A stretch of 26,392 nucleotides of DNA from a virus. The first letter of the stretch is position 1, and each line of letters begins with the position of its first letter. A program made the translations under genes and the position numbers. Below, piece after piece: positions 15,793-24,008 of this stretch. The stretch lies in IMG/VR virus record IMGVR_UViG_3300034105_001019, positions 1-26,392 of that record. One strand, given 5' to 3'. Under the pieces are notes generated by a model. That model ran no database searches and was not told where the DNA came from. It worked only from the letters and a program-made list of their open reading frames with translations.

Positions 15793-18700
15793 TTATATTG
15801 TTGTATTAGTATTAATCCATTTTTTAGTAAATCTGTCAAAAGACGATTTACCCGTTTTTAACCCAAAATAAAAATAAAAAGGTGCACCAACAGTAATACA
15901 ATTAGATTCTAAATCGTTTTTCTCCCACGAATTTACTGAAGCGTTCAAAACATAATCATAATTACCCGTACTACTTACTGAATAAATATGTGATTTAAAA
16001 AATTGTGTTTGATTTCCATCATAAGTCCTAAAATATCTTGACGCTTTATTTAATCTATCCAAATCTTGGTACTTAGAACTAAAAAAATCATAATTACTAC
16101 CAAAAGGCACAGTTTCCCATTCATTTTTTTGTGTTCCAAAAATATTTGAGCTCTCATCAATCCTCCATTGGTAAAATGGTACTAATTGACTAAAAACATT
16201 AAAATTACTAAACCCACATTTGGACCCAATAGGAATCCGATTATTAATTATTGTTCTTTTTGGTGAAATAAAATCTCTAACTATAGTGTCTGAAGAAAAG
16301 AAAACACCAAAAATAACATTCCCTTGATTATTACCATCATAATAAATTGGGTCTTGACTATTGGGGTTATCCGGATAATTTATCCCCTCAAAAGGAGACA
16401 CACCTAATTCAGAATTAATTGATATCATTTGCGAATAATCTCCATCAATCATTTTTTTATCTCTACTAAAAAAAGAAAGAATGCCAAGTCCAGTTATATT
16501 TTGTAGAAAAGAAGTGTTCGCCAGCCTAGTAACAATTAACATATTTAATAATTCTGATACATCCCCAAATGTTGTTGAATTTAAATCTTTTACAACATAC
16601 CCATCAAAGTCATCAGACATTATGATTTCTTGTAAATAATTACTTCTAGGACCTAAATCTAACATAGTCGTTGGTGTCTTTAAATTATACGAATTGCCTC
16701 CGTTTTTATTTTCATGACCAATAAAACCATAATCTAAACTATATGGACTACTTCTATAGAAAAAATTATTATTATTTGGATTAAACACAATTACATCTCT
16801 ACAATACCTATTTATTGGTGAATTTGGTGGTGTTGAGGTAGGACCGGTATATATAACATCATTCTTAAAAGTAAATGCATATAGAGTACCATTAATCCAA
16901 TTATTGGTAAATAAATGTGAAAACACGTTTCTACAAGCCGCAAAAATTGTTTGGATTCTACCCGTCCATTCAACAATACGCTCAATGTCACTAATTAAAC
17001 TTAGAATTGGTTTTGTCATTAAAATATAACACCCGTTTCTAAAATCTTGTTTACCTCCACCACCTTTCCAACATGTATCTGAGGTTTGTTGAATCTTAAT
17101 TTCGTTATTACTATTATAATAACAATTTAATGGAGCCATATTATTACAACTAAATGAATCAATTACAGAGCTAAAAACAGCCGGTTCATTTGCTGTATCA
17201 AACGAACCATCCGTAAGATTTCCTGACCCTGTTGACGCAAGCGATTGACTTGTAGACGTACCATCGTCCGATATGAGAAAAATACTAAAATTAGTATTTG
17301 CATGTAATGCGAAACTATTATCAATATTATCTTGGAGAGTAGTTGATGTCGGTAATCTATCCGACCTCATAACTATTTGAGTTCCAGATGTACCTAATCC
17401 AATATTCATTGTTAAACTACTTAAGTATTTTGGAGCGTAATAAAGATTCCTAGTTTCCACAGGTGATTGGACACCAGCTTGTTTAGCAATATCAACAACT
17501 TGATAAAATAAACTACCTCCATCCACGTTTTCACCAGGAAAATACCCTCTATTATTTGACCCCGAATTATAAACACCATATCGTCTATTTAGAGTATAAC
17601 TAACATTATAAGTAATTGGATTAAAACTGAATACACTGTATACGTAAACTGTATACCCATCCACCCACTCAACTATGAATCCATTCTGCCCTTGGGTACC
17701 AATTCCACCACCTGAACCTTTCGTTCTGGAAACTTTATTACCACCTAAATTATTTAATAATAAATAATTATTGTTTAAAGATGACTGTGAATAAGTATTG
17801 GTGTTATAATTATTAACATTAAAGTAATAGGTTAATGATGATGTATATGGTATTGTTATATATCCAGCATACGCATTTTGAAAAAACACTGTAACAGTAC
17901 TATTGTATTCAACATCTGCAAATATTTTTACAACAATTCTATCTAAACTATTATATGTTGTACCCATTATTGGAGCTATAAATGTATAGTCGTCAGGAAT
18001 AGGGGTTGTTCCTACGGATGTATAAGGAATTCGTTTTCTTGAACTACGCCCCAAAAAAACTTCCTCACGAGTAACTGGATTAAATTTATATATACTAACA
18101 TATAGGTATGTCTGAGAGAATCTTCCCGTTTTTTTACTATTTGCATAAATCTTAATTGTTGCCACTGTACCCAATTGTGTTGAAGTTAAATTTGGAACTA
18201 AAGATGGCGTACTAAATCCCGCAACAAAAATACCGAATTGTGGTGGTAAGTCGTTACTACTATTGTTTGACCAAGTATTACTAATTCTAAAATAATCACC
18301 AGATAACAGAGGGCTAGTTGTACTAGCAAGGTTTTGGGATGAACTACTAGGGGTAAACGATAAATTTTGTTTATCCAATCGAGAATAATGAGTATGTAAA
18401 TTTGTTGAGAATCCACTAAAACTAAACACACCACTCGTTGCAGGTTTAAAATGAAATGAATCGTAATATAAGTTCTGATTGGTTAAACCATCTACTAATG
18501 TGTTATTACTCAAATTATGTGTGGTACATTTTAACCCCCCCTTTATAGGATGATTTAATTTAAATCCACCTATCTTATTACTCGTTACAATTGTTTGGTT
18601 ATTACCAAAATCATAACCAAATAAACGACTTAAATCATAAGACACATTAACTCTAGATGAATTGGGGTCAACCCCCCTAACCAAGAAAATAACCCTTTGT

Positions 18701-21540
18701 TTCTCTTGTTTTTTATACTTAACTATTGGTGAAAAAAGTCTATTGGTACCGTTAAATTCAATACTTGAATTAGGCACTGGGTCTATACGATAAAACAACA
18801 TTGAGTTACTTAAAAATCTATTATTAAACGAATTAATATTACTCCAATCATTAGGTACTGATACTGTTGTTGTATTACACATACCCGTATATTCAGTATA
18901 AGTCATTCCTGTTATAACTTGGAAATATTCAACATCCATTGGAAATTTAGCGTAAGTAGCATCTCCGGAGAATTGAATTATATCATACACCGTCGTAATT
19001 CCAGAAGGAATAATAAGAGACGGGTCAGCATATACAACATTTATTTTACTTCTATTATTAATTGTCTCTCCTGTTATTGAATATGTTCCATATTCATTTA
19101 ATGATGTACCATCTCCGGCAATATTTATATCCTTTGATAATTCAAAATCTTGAAAACTAATTATACCCCCCGGGACCATACTTTTTGATGTTGCATCAGC
19201 AACAATTGCTATAACATTATCGTAATGAAATTTACCAGGATTTAGTTCCGGTTGAAAAGTCACTTTTATCCTATTAACCCCCCCTCCAGGATTACCAGGC
19301 GAATTGTTAAAATATTTTCCTTTAGTATTAAAAAGATTTAATCTTTCCGACACTGTTAAGCTAGATGTAAAATAATTATATTCAGGTGCTTCTAAGGATG
19401 TTTCCGCATCTGGGTTGGTGTCATCTGATGTCGTAGGTATCATTTCCGGAACTCTAGTGTCCGCGACTAATGTTTCATCCTCAGCACTACCTAAAGGACG
19501 ACCAGCAAACATACTCTGATACACTGCGTCTTGAGTATAAACACCCACATCACTTTTTTTTCGGTTATAATAATTACTCTGTATTTGATATTGAGTTAAA
19601 ATTGATGTTCCAGCACCTTCGACCGGCTCTTCTGCTCCCTCACCTTCTGCTAACACACCATCTTTATCGTCTTTTGGTAAACTATCTGGGTCACCGCAAT
19701 CACAAAAAGAACAATCAGGATAAGACAAATTAGGTACTTTAATATTTTTTAACTTATCAGGAAAAGAAATAATTTGTTGCCCAAGTTCTATTATATCCTT
19801 AGCTGACTGACATTTCAATGAATCATACTTTCGACGAAACCATTTACCACCAGCCCATCTAGGTAAACGAGCTAACGCACCTAATATAGCTTTAATAAGA
19901 TTACAAATGAACGCTACTATAAACAATACAGGAACAAGAACTATAGTGACAACAAATGCTAACACTTTTAAAACAAACCATAAAATATGTACAACAGGAA
20001 TTAAAACAATAAAAATTGGTCTAAATAAAAATAACATTATCCAAAAGATAAAATAAATTAAATCAAACCTAAATACCGAATCGTTAGTAGGAAATTTATT
20101 ATTATCACTCTCACACGCATCATCTAAAATATTTTTTATACTAATAATCTGATTAGGAAAACTACCATTCCTATATTGGTCAATTAATTGCGACACAGTG
20201 TAAACTTTATTATACTGCATTAAATAAAATGTGTCCTCACAATTAATTGCTGATTGTATATCCGCATAATCATTCCAATCTAAACTAAATGAATAAGATT
20301 TCAACGCTTCTTTATAATTAGTATTACTTGACCTTGATAATGGGTCTCGAGAACTATCATCCCAACCATATTCTCTAATATTAGGTACTAAAAAATATCC
20401 TCGTCTAACTGTTTCAGATAATGATGGCGATTGATTCCATTTTACTTTAAACCTATATTTGGCTTTAGTTGGTATTCCTTTTTTCGGGTCGTCCGATATT
20501 ACTTGTTCACCAAATTCATTGGTTATTAAATAATCCAAATTCATTGGAACATCCAATAACCAAGTACCATTCTCATCAATAACTTGACCGCCTTCTTCTA
20601 AATCAATAGTTTCAAGAGTTGGATATCCGTCAGTATCTTTAAATATGGTTTGCCGTATTGCTAATATTTCTCCCGGACCAGCAACTAAAGAACATTGAGC
20701 CCCTGATTTAACTCTTGGTTTACAATTTCGTTTTACAACATCATCATTAATTGACGACACAATTGAACCCATAAAAATAGACGTTGGTCTAATATCAACA
20801 CTAGCCTCAGATGATAAGTCAAAATCCGTTCTAGTTATACCCAAATTACATATTTCAGGTTGTCCCCATAATGGTTCAACCGTTATTACCTTATTAATAG
20901 ATATAATTTGAGGTAATTCCCGTAAATTAGTTGATGATTTAAAATCGACTCCCGCAACTTGATTTGGTGTTGCAATACCCATTCTAACTAAATCTTGTGG
21001 TGATAATGAAAATTCACCTATATCAGATAAATCAACATCTAAAACTATTGTTTGAGAACCAGGTGGAACTCCAAAAATCATATAATCACCACTATTGTTA
21101 GTTGTTGTTGTATACTTATAATACTTATCAAAAACCTCAATTAGTGTTGGGTCAGTTAATACATCTTGTCTAGTGAAAAAAGTTCCAGTCGGGTTATGAC
21201 CACTATGTGATTTGGTATATGGTAATAAATTATATCTATACCCATCTTCGTTTAAATCAATTAATGATTTGTAAGGGTATAAATCAGATATAACAGGATT
21301 AGATTCATCCGCACTATCTAACGGAATAAATACGGATACTTTAGCATTTGGAATACCAAATCCATTGTTAACACTTACACGACCAACAATTACCCCATAA
21401 TCGGAGCATTGTCTAGTATAAATTTGACTTTGTAGTACTTTCAAAGAAAGTATTTCCAAATACTCAAATTCTTGGTCTATTAAAACTTTAATTGAGGTAT
21501 CAACACCGGGTTTGGTTCTTATTCTAAATGAATTGGACAT
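15793..21540 (-). CDS. giant baseplate/tail protein with Ig-like domains and a hydrophobic block
   Basis: A 1915-residue protein, the largest in the window. Residues about 48-170 have the carboxypeptidase-regulatory-like beta-sandwich pattern (VGRVSVNNGFGIPNAKVSVF, then NNSGDYMIFGVPPGSQTIVLDV), and a similar segment occurs near 256-368. Residues about 493-556 (nucleotides 19873-20064) are strongly hydrophobic, enough for two to three membrane spans, with PRW-KWFRRKY basic residues just after. A Cys group (610, 613, 615) and an acidic stretch (620-640) follow. The C-terminal two thirds is Asn/Ser/Tyr-rich and beta-like. It is the third gene of the tail operon, after gp25 and gp6/J, in a position where T4-like phages carry wedge proteins. 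The hydrophobic block is unexpected for a baseplate protein and could serve in membrane contact or DNA delivery; that is inference. Confidence 0.7.
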   Translation of the reverse strand: MSNSFRIRTKPGVDTSIKVLIDQEFEYLEILSLKVLQSQIYTRQCSDYGVIVGRVSVNNGFGIPNAKVSVFIPLDSADESNPVISDLYPYKSLIDLNEDGYRYNLLPYTKSHSGHNPTGTFFTRQDVLTDPTLIEVFDKYYKYTTTTNNSGDYMIFGVPPGSQTIVLDVDLSDIGEFSLSPQDLVRMGIATPNQVAGVDFKSSTNLRELPQIISINKVITVEPLWGQPEICNLGITRTDFDLSSEASVDIRPTSIFMGSIVSSINDDVVKRNCKPRVKSGAQCSLVAGPGEILAIRQTIFKDTDGYPTLETIDLEEGGQVIDENGTWLLDVPMNLDYLITNEFGEQVISDDPKKGIPTKAKYRFKVKWNQSPSLSETVRRGYFLVPNIREYGWDDSSRDPLSRSSNTNYKEALKSYSFSLDWNDYADIQSAINCEDTFYLMQYNKVYTVSQLIDQYRNGSFPNQIISIKNILDDACESDNNKFPTNDSVFRFDLIYFIFWIMLFLFRPIFIVLIPVVHILWFVLKVLAFVVTIVLVPVLFIVAFICNLIKAILGALARLPRWAGGKWFRRKYDSLKCQSAKDIIELGQQIISFPDKLKNIKVPNLSYPDCSFCDCGDPDSLPKDDKDGVLAEGEGAEEPVEGAGTSILTQYQIQSNYYNRKKSDVGVYTQDAVYQSMFAGRPLGSAEDETLVADTRVPEMIPTTSDDTNPDAETSLEAPEYNYFTSSLTVSERLNLFNTKGKYFNNSPGNPGGGVNRIKVTFQPELNPGKFHYDNVIAIVADATSKSMVPGGIISFQDFELSKDINIAGDGTSLNEYGTYSITGETINNRSKINVVYADPSLIIPSGITTVYDIIQFSGDATYAKFPMDVEYFQVITGMTYTEYTGMCNTTTVSVPNDWSNINSFNNRFLSNSMLFYRIDPVPNSSIEFNGTNRLFSPIVKYKKQEKQRVIFLVRGVDPNSSRVNVSYDLSRLFGYDFGNNQTIVTSNKIGGFKLNHPIKGGLKCTTHNLSNNTLVDGLTNQNLYYDSFHFKPATSGVFSFSGFSTNLHTHYSRLDKQNLSFTPSSSSQNLASTTSPLLSGDYFRISNTWSNNSSNDLPPQFGIFVAGFSTPSLVPNLTSTQLGTVATIKIYANSKKTGRFSQTYLYVSIYKFNPVTREEVFLGRSSRKRIPYTSVGTTPIPDDYTFIAPIMGTTYNSLDRIVVKIFADVEYNSTVTVFFQNAYAGYITIPYTSSLTYYFNVNNYNTNTYSQSSLNNNYLLLNNLGGNKVSRTKGSGGGIGTQGQNGFIVEWVDGYTVYVYSVFSFNPITYNVSYTLNRRYGVYNSGSNNRGYFPGENVDGGSLFYQVVDIAKQAGVQSPVETRNLYYAPKYLSSLTMNIGLGTSGTQIVMRSDRLPTSTTLQDNIDNSFALHANTNFSIFLISDDGTSTSQSLASTGSGNLTDGSFDTANEPAVFSSVIDSFSCNNMAPLNCYYNSNNEIKIQQTSDTCWKGGGGKQDFRNGCYILMTKPILSLISDIERIVEWTGRIQTIFAACRNVFSHLFTNNWINGTLYAFTFKNDVIYTGPTSTPPNSPINRYCRDVIVFNPNNNNFFYRSSPYSLDYGFIGHENKNGGNSYNLKTPTTMLDLGPRSNYLQEIIMSDDFDGYVVKDLNSTTFGDVSELLNMLIVTRLANTSFLQNITGLGILSFFSRDKKMIDGDYSQMISINSELGVSPFEGINYPDNPNSQDPIYYDGNNQGNVIFGVFFSSDTIVRDFISPKRTIINNRIPIGSKCGFSNFNVFSQLVPFYQWRIDESSNIFGTQKNEWETVPFGSNYDFFSSKYQDLDRLNKASRYFRTYDGNQTQFFKSHIYSVSSTGNYDYVLNASVNSWEKNDLESNCITVGAPFYFYFGLKTGKSSFDRFTKKWINTNTTI
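19873..20064 (-). other. hydrophobic, membrane-like segment coding region in the giant protein
   Basis: This stretch encodes about 64 residues rich in Phe, Ile, Leu and Val (for example IYFIFWIMLFLF, IVLIPVVHILWFVL and FVVTIVLVPVLFIVAF) with one His, one Arg and a few Pro and no Asp or Glu after the first strand. It is flanked by charged regions on both sides, and a CxxCxC group lies about 55 residues downstream. Confidence 0.75.
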
Positions 21541-21557
21541 AATATTCTTTTTTAATA

Positions 21558-21575
21558 AATAGTTTATATACTATT
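21558..21575. repeat. short inverted repeat in the 71-base gap before the giant gene
   Basis: AATAGT and ACTATT are separated by six bases; a third related half-site, GATAGT, lies at 21583-21588. This gap (21541-21611) is the largest inside the tail operon, so it may hold a regulatory site or an internal promoter for the giant gene. AT-rich chance is a plausible alternative. Confidence 0.25.
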
Positions 21576-21611
21576 TTCAAAAGATAGTCCATAATATTTT
21601 AAAATAAATCT

Positions 21612-23450
21612 CTACGAAAAATTAACGGTTTTAAGATTTTTAACTCTAATGTTAATATCTTTACTAGGATATCTAACCTGATAAGTTTGTTTTGGTTCCG
21701 CAAAAATGGTGTCATCAACCAATTCAATTTGTTTTGTTTCTGAATCAGAATACCTTTGAGATGTTTGAGATGAAGAATATTGTCCTCCCACTTTATTAAA
21801 GAAAAGTATATCTGACAACGATATTACCCCATTCTCACTTTGAATTAATCTTCTTAATTCTGAAACATTAACATTTTCACCCATTTGTCTATTAGTTGGT
21901 GCGAAGTAATCCGATACAATGTTTATCACTTTAGAAATAATTGCTCCCTGATTTTGTGTATTATCTAATACAATATCAACATTAACCCCTAAATCAATTA
22001 CATTGGCAACTTCAATTGATATATAATCATTAATCATTCTATAGTTTGACAAATAGTTTGCAACATTATTTTTTAAAGTATCTGAAACAATTTCTGTAAG
22101 ACTACCATTTTCATCATAAGACAACATTTGGATTTTTATCTTATTATTTTCTTCAGTTATTGAGACTTTTGCCGGAGCCCCGAATTGTGACGGCATTAAC
22201 CTAATTAATGATTCATAATCATTTACTGTTACCGCTCTATTTTGAGCAGCAAAATTATATGTAACTAAATTTCTAACTTCTTCTGTTGTTGGGTAATTAC
22301 CTCCTCCGATTGCTGCAGTAACATTCGTACATCTCAACGAATTAACAACACTAGTATTAATAGAATCTGATGGTCCATTAACACTAAACGAAACATTACC
22401 AATTTGAGTAATAACATTAACACCTAAATTAGAACCTGTCCCACCACCAATTCTATATTGGATAAAAATTGTACTATTAGATTTAAGAATACTACCTAAC
22501 CCTAAATTATTGGAATATTTATTTAAGTTCATTTCGTACCCATTTCTAGCAAACTCTCTTAATTGTTCGTCAGCAGATTGACTACCTCCACCAAATGTGA
22601 TTTTAAAAAAACCTTCTGGTGTATATTCTGTTATGAACTTATCATTAGTTGACATATACTTACCAACTTTTATTCCCGGTTGGTCCGACACTTTAGTTGG
22701 GTCTTCTATAAAAACTCTATCTTGAGCCAACGCTTGTACTTCATACCATCTATCGTCTAATCCTAAAAATTCTTGAGCGGACGGGATGTTTGCGTATTGA
22801 GTACCATCTTTTAATAAAACACTTGTTACCCCCAAAACATTTTTTTCAGGTAAGAACATCTCAAAAAATGGTTTAACATCATTTGATGTTACGACTCTTT
22901 TAAATACTTTTGTAATACCATTAACTATTGTTTCTCTTTTAGTTATTGTATAGTTCAATAATTTATTATTTGAATCAAAATTTGGTATTTTTAATCTATT
23001 AGGGTACCCATCGGCATTTAATGGTGATGAAAAATCAATATCGTACACAGTTTCAAAAACTTGTCCCGCACCAATAACTTGTGAACCTCTTCTTAATATA
23101 CCACAATATCTTAAATCTTCTTTATCCCCATATGCAGGAACAGTAATTGAGAAATCAACTAAAGCAACTGATGGTCGTTGACCCGGAACTTTTAACCCAT
23201 AAGTTCTTGCAATATTATAAATTGATGACCTTTGTTGAGCATATTGTAATACTGTCTCTTGGATACTTCTATCAATATTAAATTGTAAGTTATCTGTTAC
23301 CGCAGCATTTAAATCAATTAATACCGAAAATACGGAAGCATCGTTAAAATTTTCAATAGTATCCGGATAATAAGTTTTTGTAAAATTTATTAATTCCGTT
23401 CTGATTGATTGGAAGTCTCTTGTTGTGTATGAAATTTTCTTATTTGCCAT
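21612..23450 (-). CDS. baseplate wedge protein, gp6 / baseplate-J-like
   Basis: A 612-residue protein, near the length of T4 gp6. The N-terminal third has the usual pattern of baseplate J-type wedge proteins: YTTRDFQSIRTEL, then NFNDASVFSVLIDLNAAV, then QQRSSIYNIARTYGLKVPGQRPS. The middle includes TFGGGSQSADEQL and the region near IGGGNYPTTEEVRNLVTYNFAAQNRAVTVNDYESLI, also typical of J proteins. Such proteins form the inner ring of the contractile-tail baseplate around the hub, together with gp25 and gp53-like partners. It follows the gp25 gene with a 6-base gap, the classical order W (gp25) then J. No Cys cluster or membrane segment. The assignment is strong from motif and neighbour; the exact sub-type is inferred. 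Confidence 0.88.
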   Translation of the reverse strand: MANKKISYTTRDFQSIRTELINFTKTYYPDTIENFNDASVFSVLIDLNAAVTDNLQFNIDRSIQETVLQYAQQRSSIYNIARTYGLKVPGQRPSVALVDFSITVPAYGDKEDLRYCGILRRGSQVIGAGQVFETVYDIDFSSPLNADGYPNRLKIPNFDSNNKLLNYTITKRETIVNGITKVFKRVVTSNDVKPFFEMFLPEKNVLGVTSVLLKDGTQYANIPSAQEFLGLDDRWYEVQALAQDRVFIEDPTKVSDQPGIKVGKYMSTNDKFITEYTPEGFFKITFGGGSQSADEQLREFARNGYEMNLNKYSNNLGLGSILKSNSTIFIQYRIGGGTGSNLGVNVITQIGNVSFSVNGPSDSINTSVVNSLRCTNVTAAIGGGNYPTTEEVRNLVTYNFAAQNRAVTVNDYESLIRLMPSQFGAPAKVSITEENNKIKIQMLSYDENGSLTEIVSDTLKNNVANYLSNYRMINDYISIEVANVIDLGVNVDIVLDNTQNQGAIISKVINIVSDYFAPTNRQMGENVNVSELRRLIQSENGVISLSDILFFNKVGGQYSSSQTSQRYSDSETKQIELVDDTIFAEPKQTYQVRYPSKDINIRVKNLKTVNFS

Positions 23451-23456
23451 ATAACA

Positions 23457-23915
23457 TTAAATATTAATAATTACAAAATCTTTTTGATTAAACACATCAT
23501 TGTTAAGTCTATAATCAATTCTAACTTTAGCGGTATGTTCTTTAGTTCCTATACCAGGAACCCTATATACTCTATCATCATTACCATCAATATAAGAACC
23601 TTTATCCTCCTCACCTTCTGATGCAGCGGTAATACTAATATTGGTTATTGTGATATTAGGTATGTAATCTTCAACTGAAGACCTTATTTCAGCATCTATA
23701 TCCGAAAATGTTGGACCATCTAAAGGTTCAAAAATAAACTCATATAATCTAGTTCCAAAATCAGGTAAATAATATCTAGTTCCCTTTCTTGTCAATAATA
23801 AATGAACTAAACTACTTCTAATCTCTTGGTCATTATAATCAGAAAGGTCTAAATACTTACCATCATACGAATCTCTAAAAGGAAAATTAATCCCATATGT
23901 TTTACCATCACTCAT
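23457..23915 (-). CDS. baseplate wedge protein, gp25-like (W)
   Basis: A 152-residue protein, near the usual gp25 length. The gp25 core is visible at about 43-66: RKGTRYYLPDFGTRLYEFIFE, with the conserved Arg, Pro-x-Phe-Gly and Leu spacing. In contractile tails this protein joins the wedge to the sheath initiator and works with J. The frame is open 19 codons further to 23972, but that extension runs through the RNR terminator, so the ATG at 23915 (MSDGKTYGINFPF) is chosen. It is the first gene of the tail operon. A TATTTATA element ends three bases before the ATG. Downstream, the J gene follows after 6 bases. Confidence 0.88.
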   Translation of the reverse strand: MSDGKTYGINFPFRDSYDGKYLDLSDYNDQEIRSSLVHLLLTRKGTRYYLPDFGTRLYEFIFEPLDGPTFSDIDAEIRSSVEDYIPNITITNISITAASEGEEDKGSYIDGNDDRVYRVPGIGTKEHTAKVRIDYRLNNDVFNQKDFVIINI

Positions 23916-23918
23916 AAC

Positions 23919-23926
23919 TATAAATA
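23919..23926 (-). promoter_or_regulatory. TATTTATA element at the head of the tail operon
   Basis: TATTTATA, read on the minus strand, lies 3 bases before the gp25 ATG, in the only gap (23916-23965) between the RNR terminator and the tail operon. No host-type TTTG-N20-TAnnTTTG pattern is seen there, so this AT-rich element is the best promoter candidate for the operon. Its context is TATATTTATA, the same as near 1131-1138. Confidence 0.3.
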
Positions 23927-23960
23927 TAATGCCACAATTATTTCTAATAAATACCCCAAA

Positions 23961-23989
23961 ATAAAAAATCACGACATATGTCGTGATTT
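23961..23989 (-). terminator. intrinsic terminator of the RNR transcript (perfect palindrome)
   Basis: A perfect 24-base palindrome, 23966-23989 (half-site AAATCACGACAT), is followed on the minus strand by a T-rich tract (23968-23961 reads ATTTTTTAT). It lies 19 bases after the RNR stop codon and separates RNR transcription from the tail operon. Because the arms meet without a spacer, the folded RNA would lose about 2 base pairs to the loop, leaving a stem of about 10 pairs. Confidence 0.88.
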
Positions 23990-24008
23990 ATATCATAATT
24001 TATTTTAA

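Noticed and set aside
15792-15839. Longer N-terminus of the 608-residue protein starting at TTG
   Set aside because: The extension lies inside the preceding gene and begins with a weak codon; the ATG at 15791 gives the one-base spacing typical of the operon.
23916-23972. Longer N-terminus of the gp25-like protein
   Set aside because: It would run through the RNR terminator; the ATG at 23915 gives a normal gp25 length.
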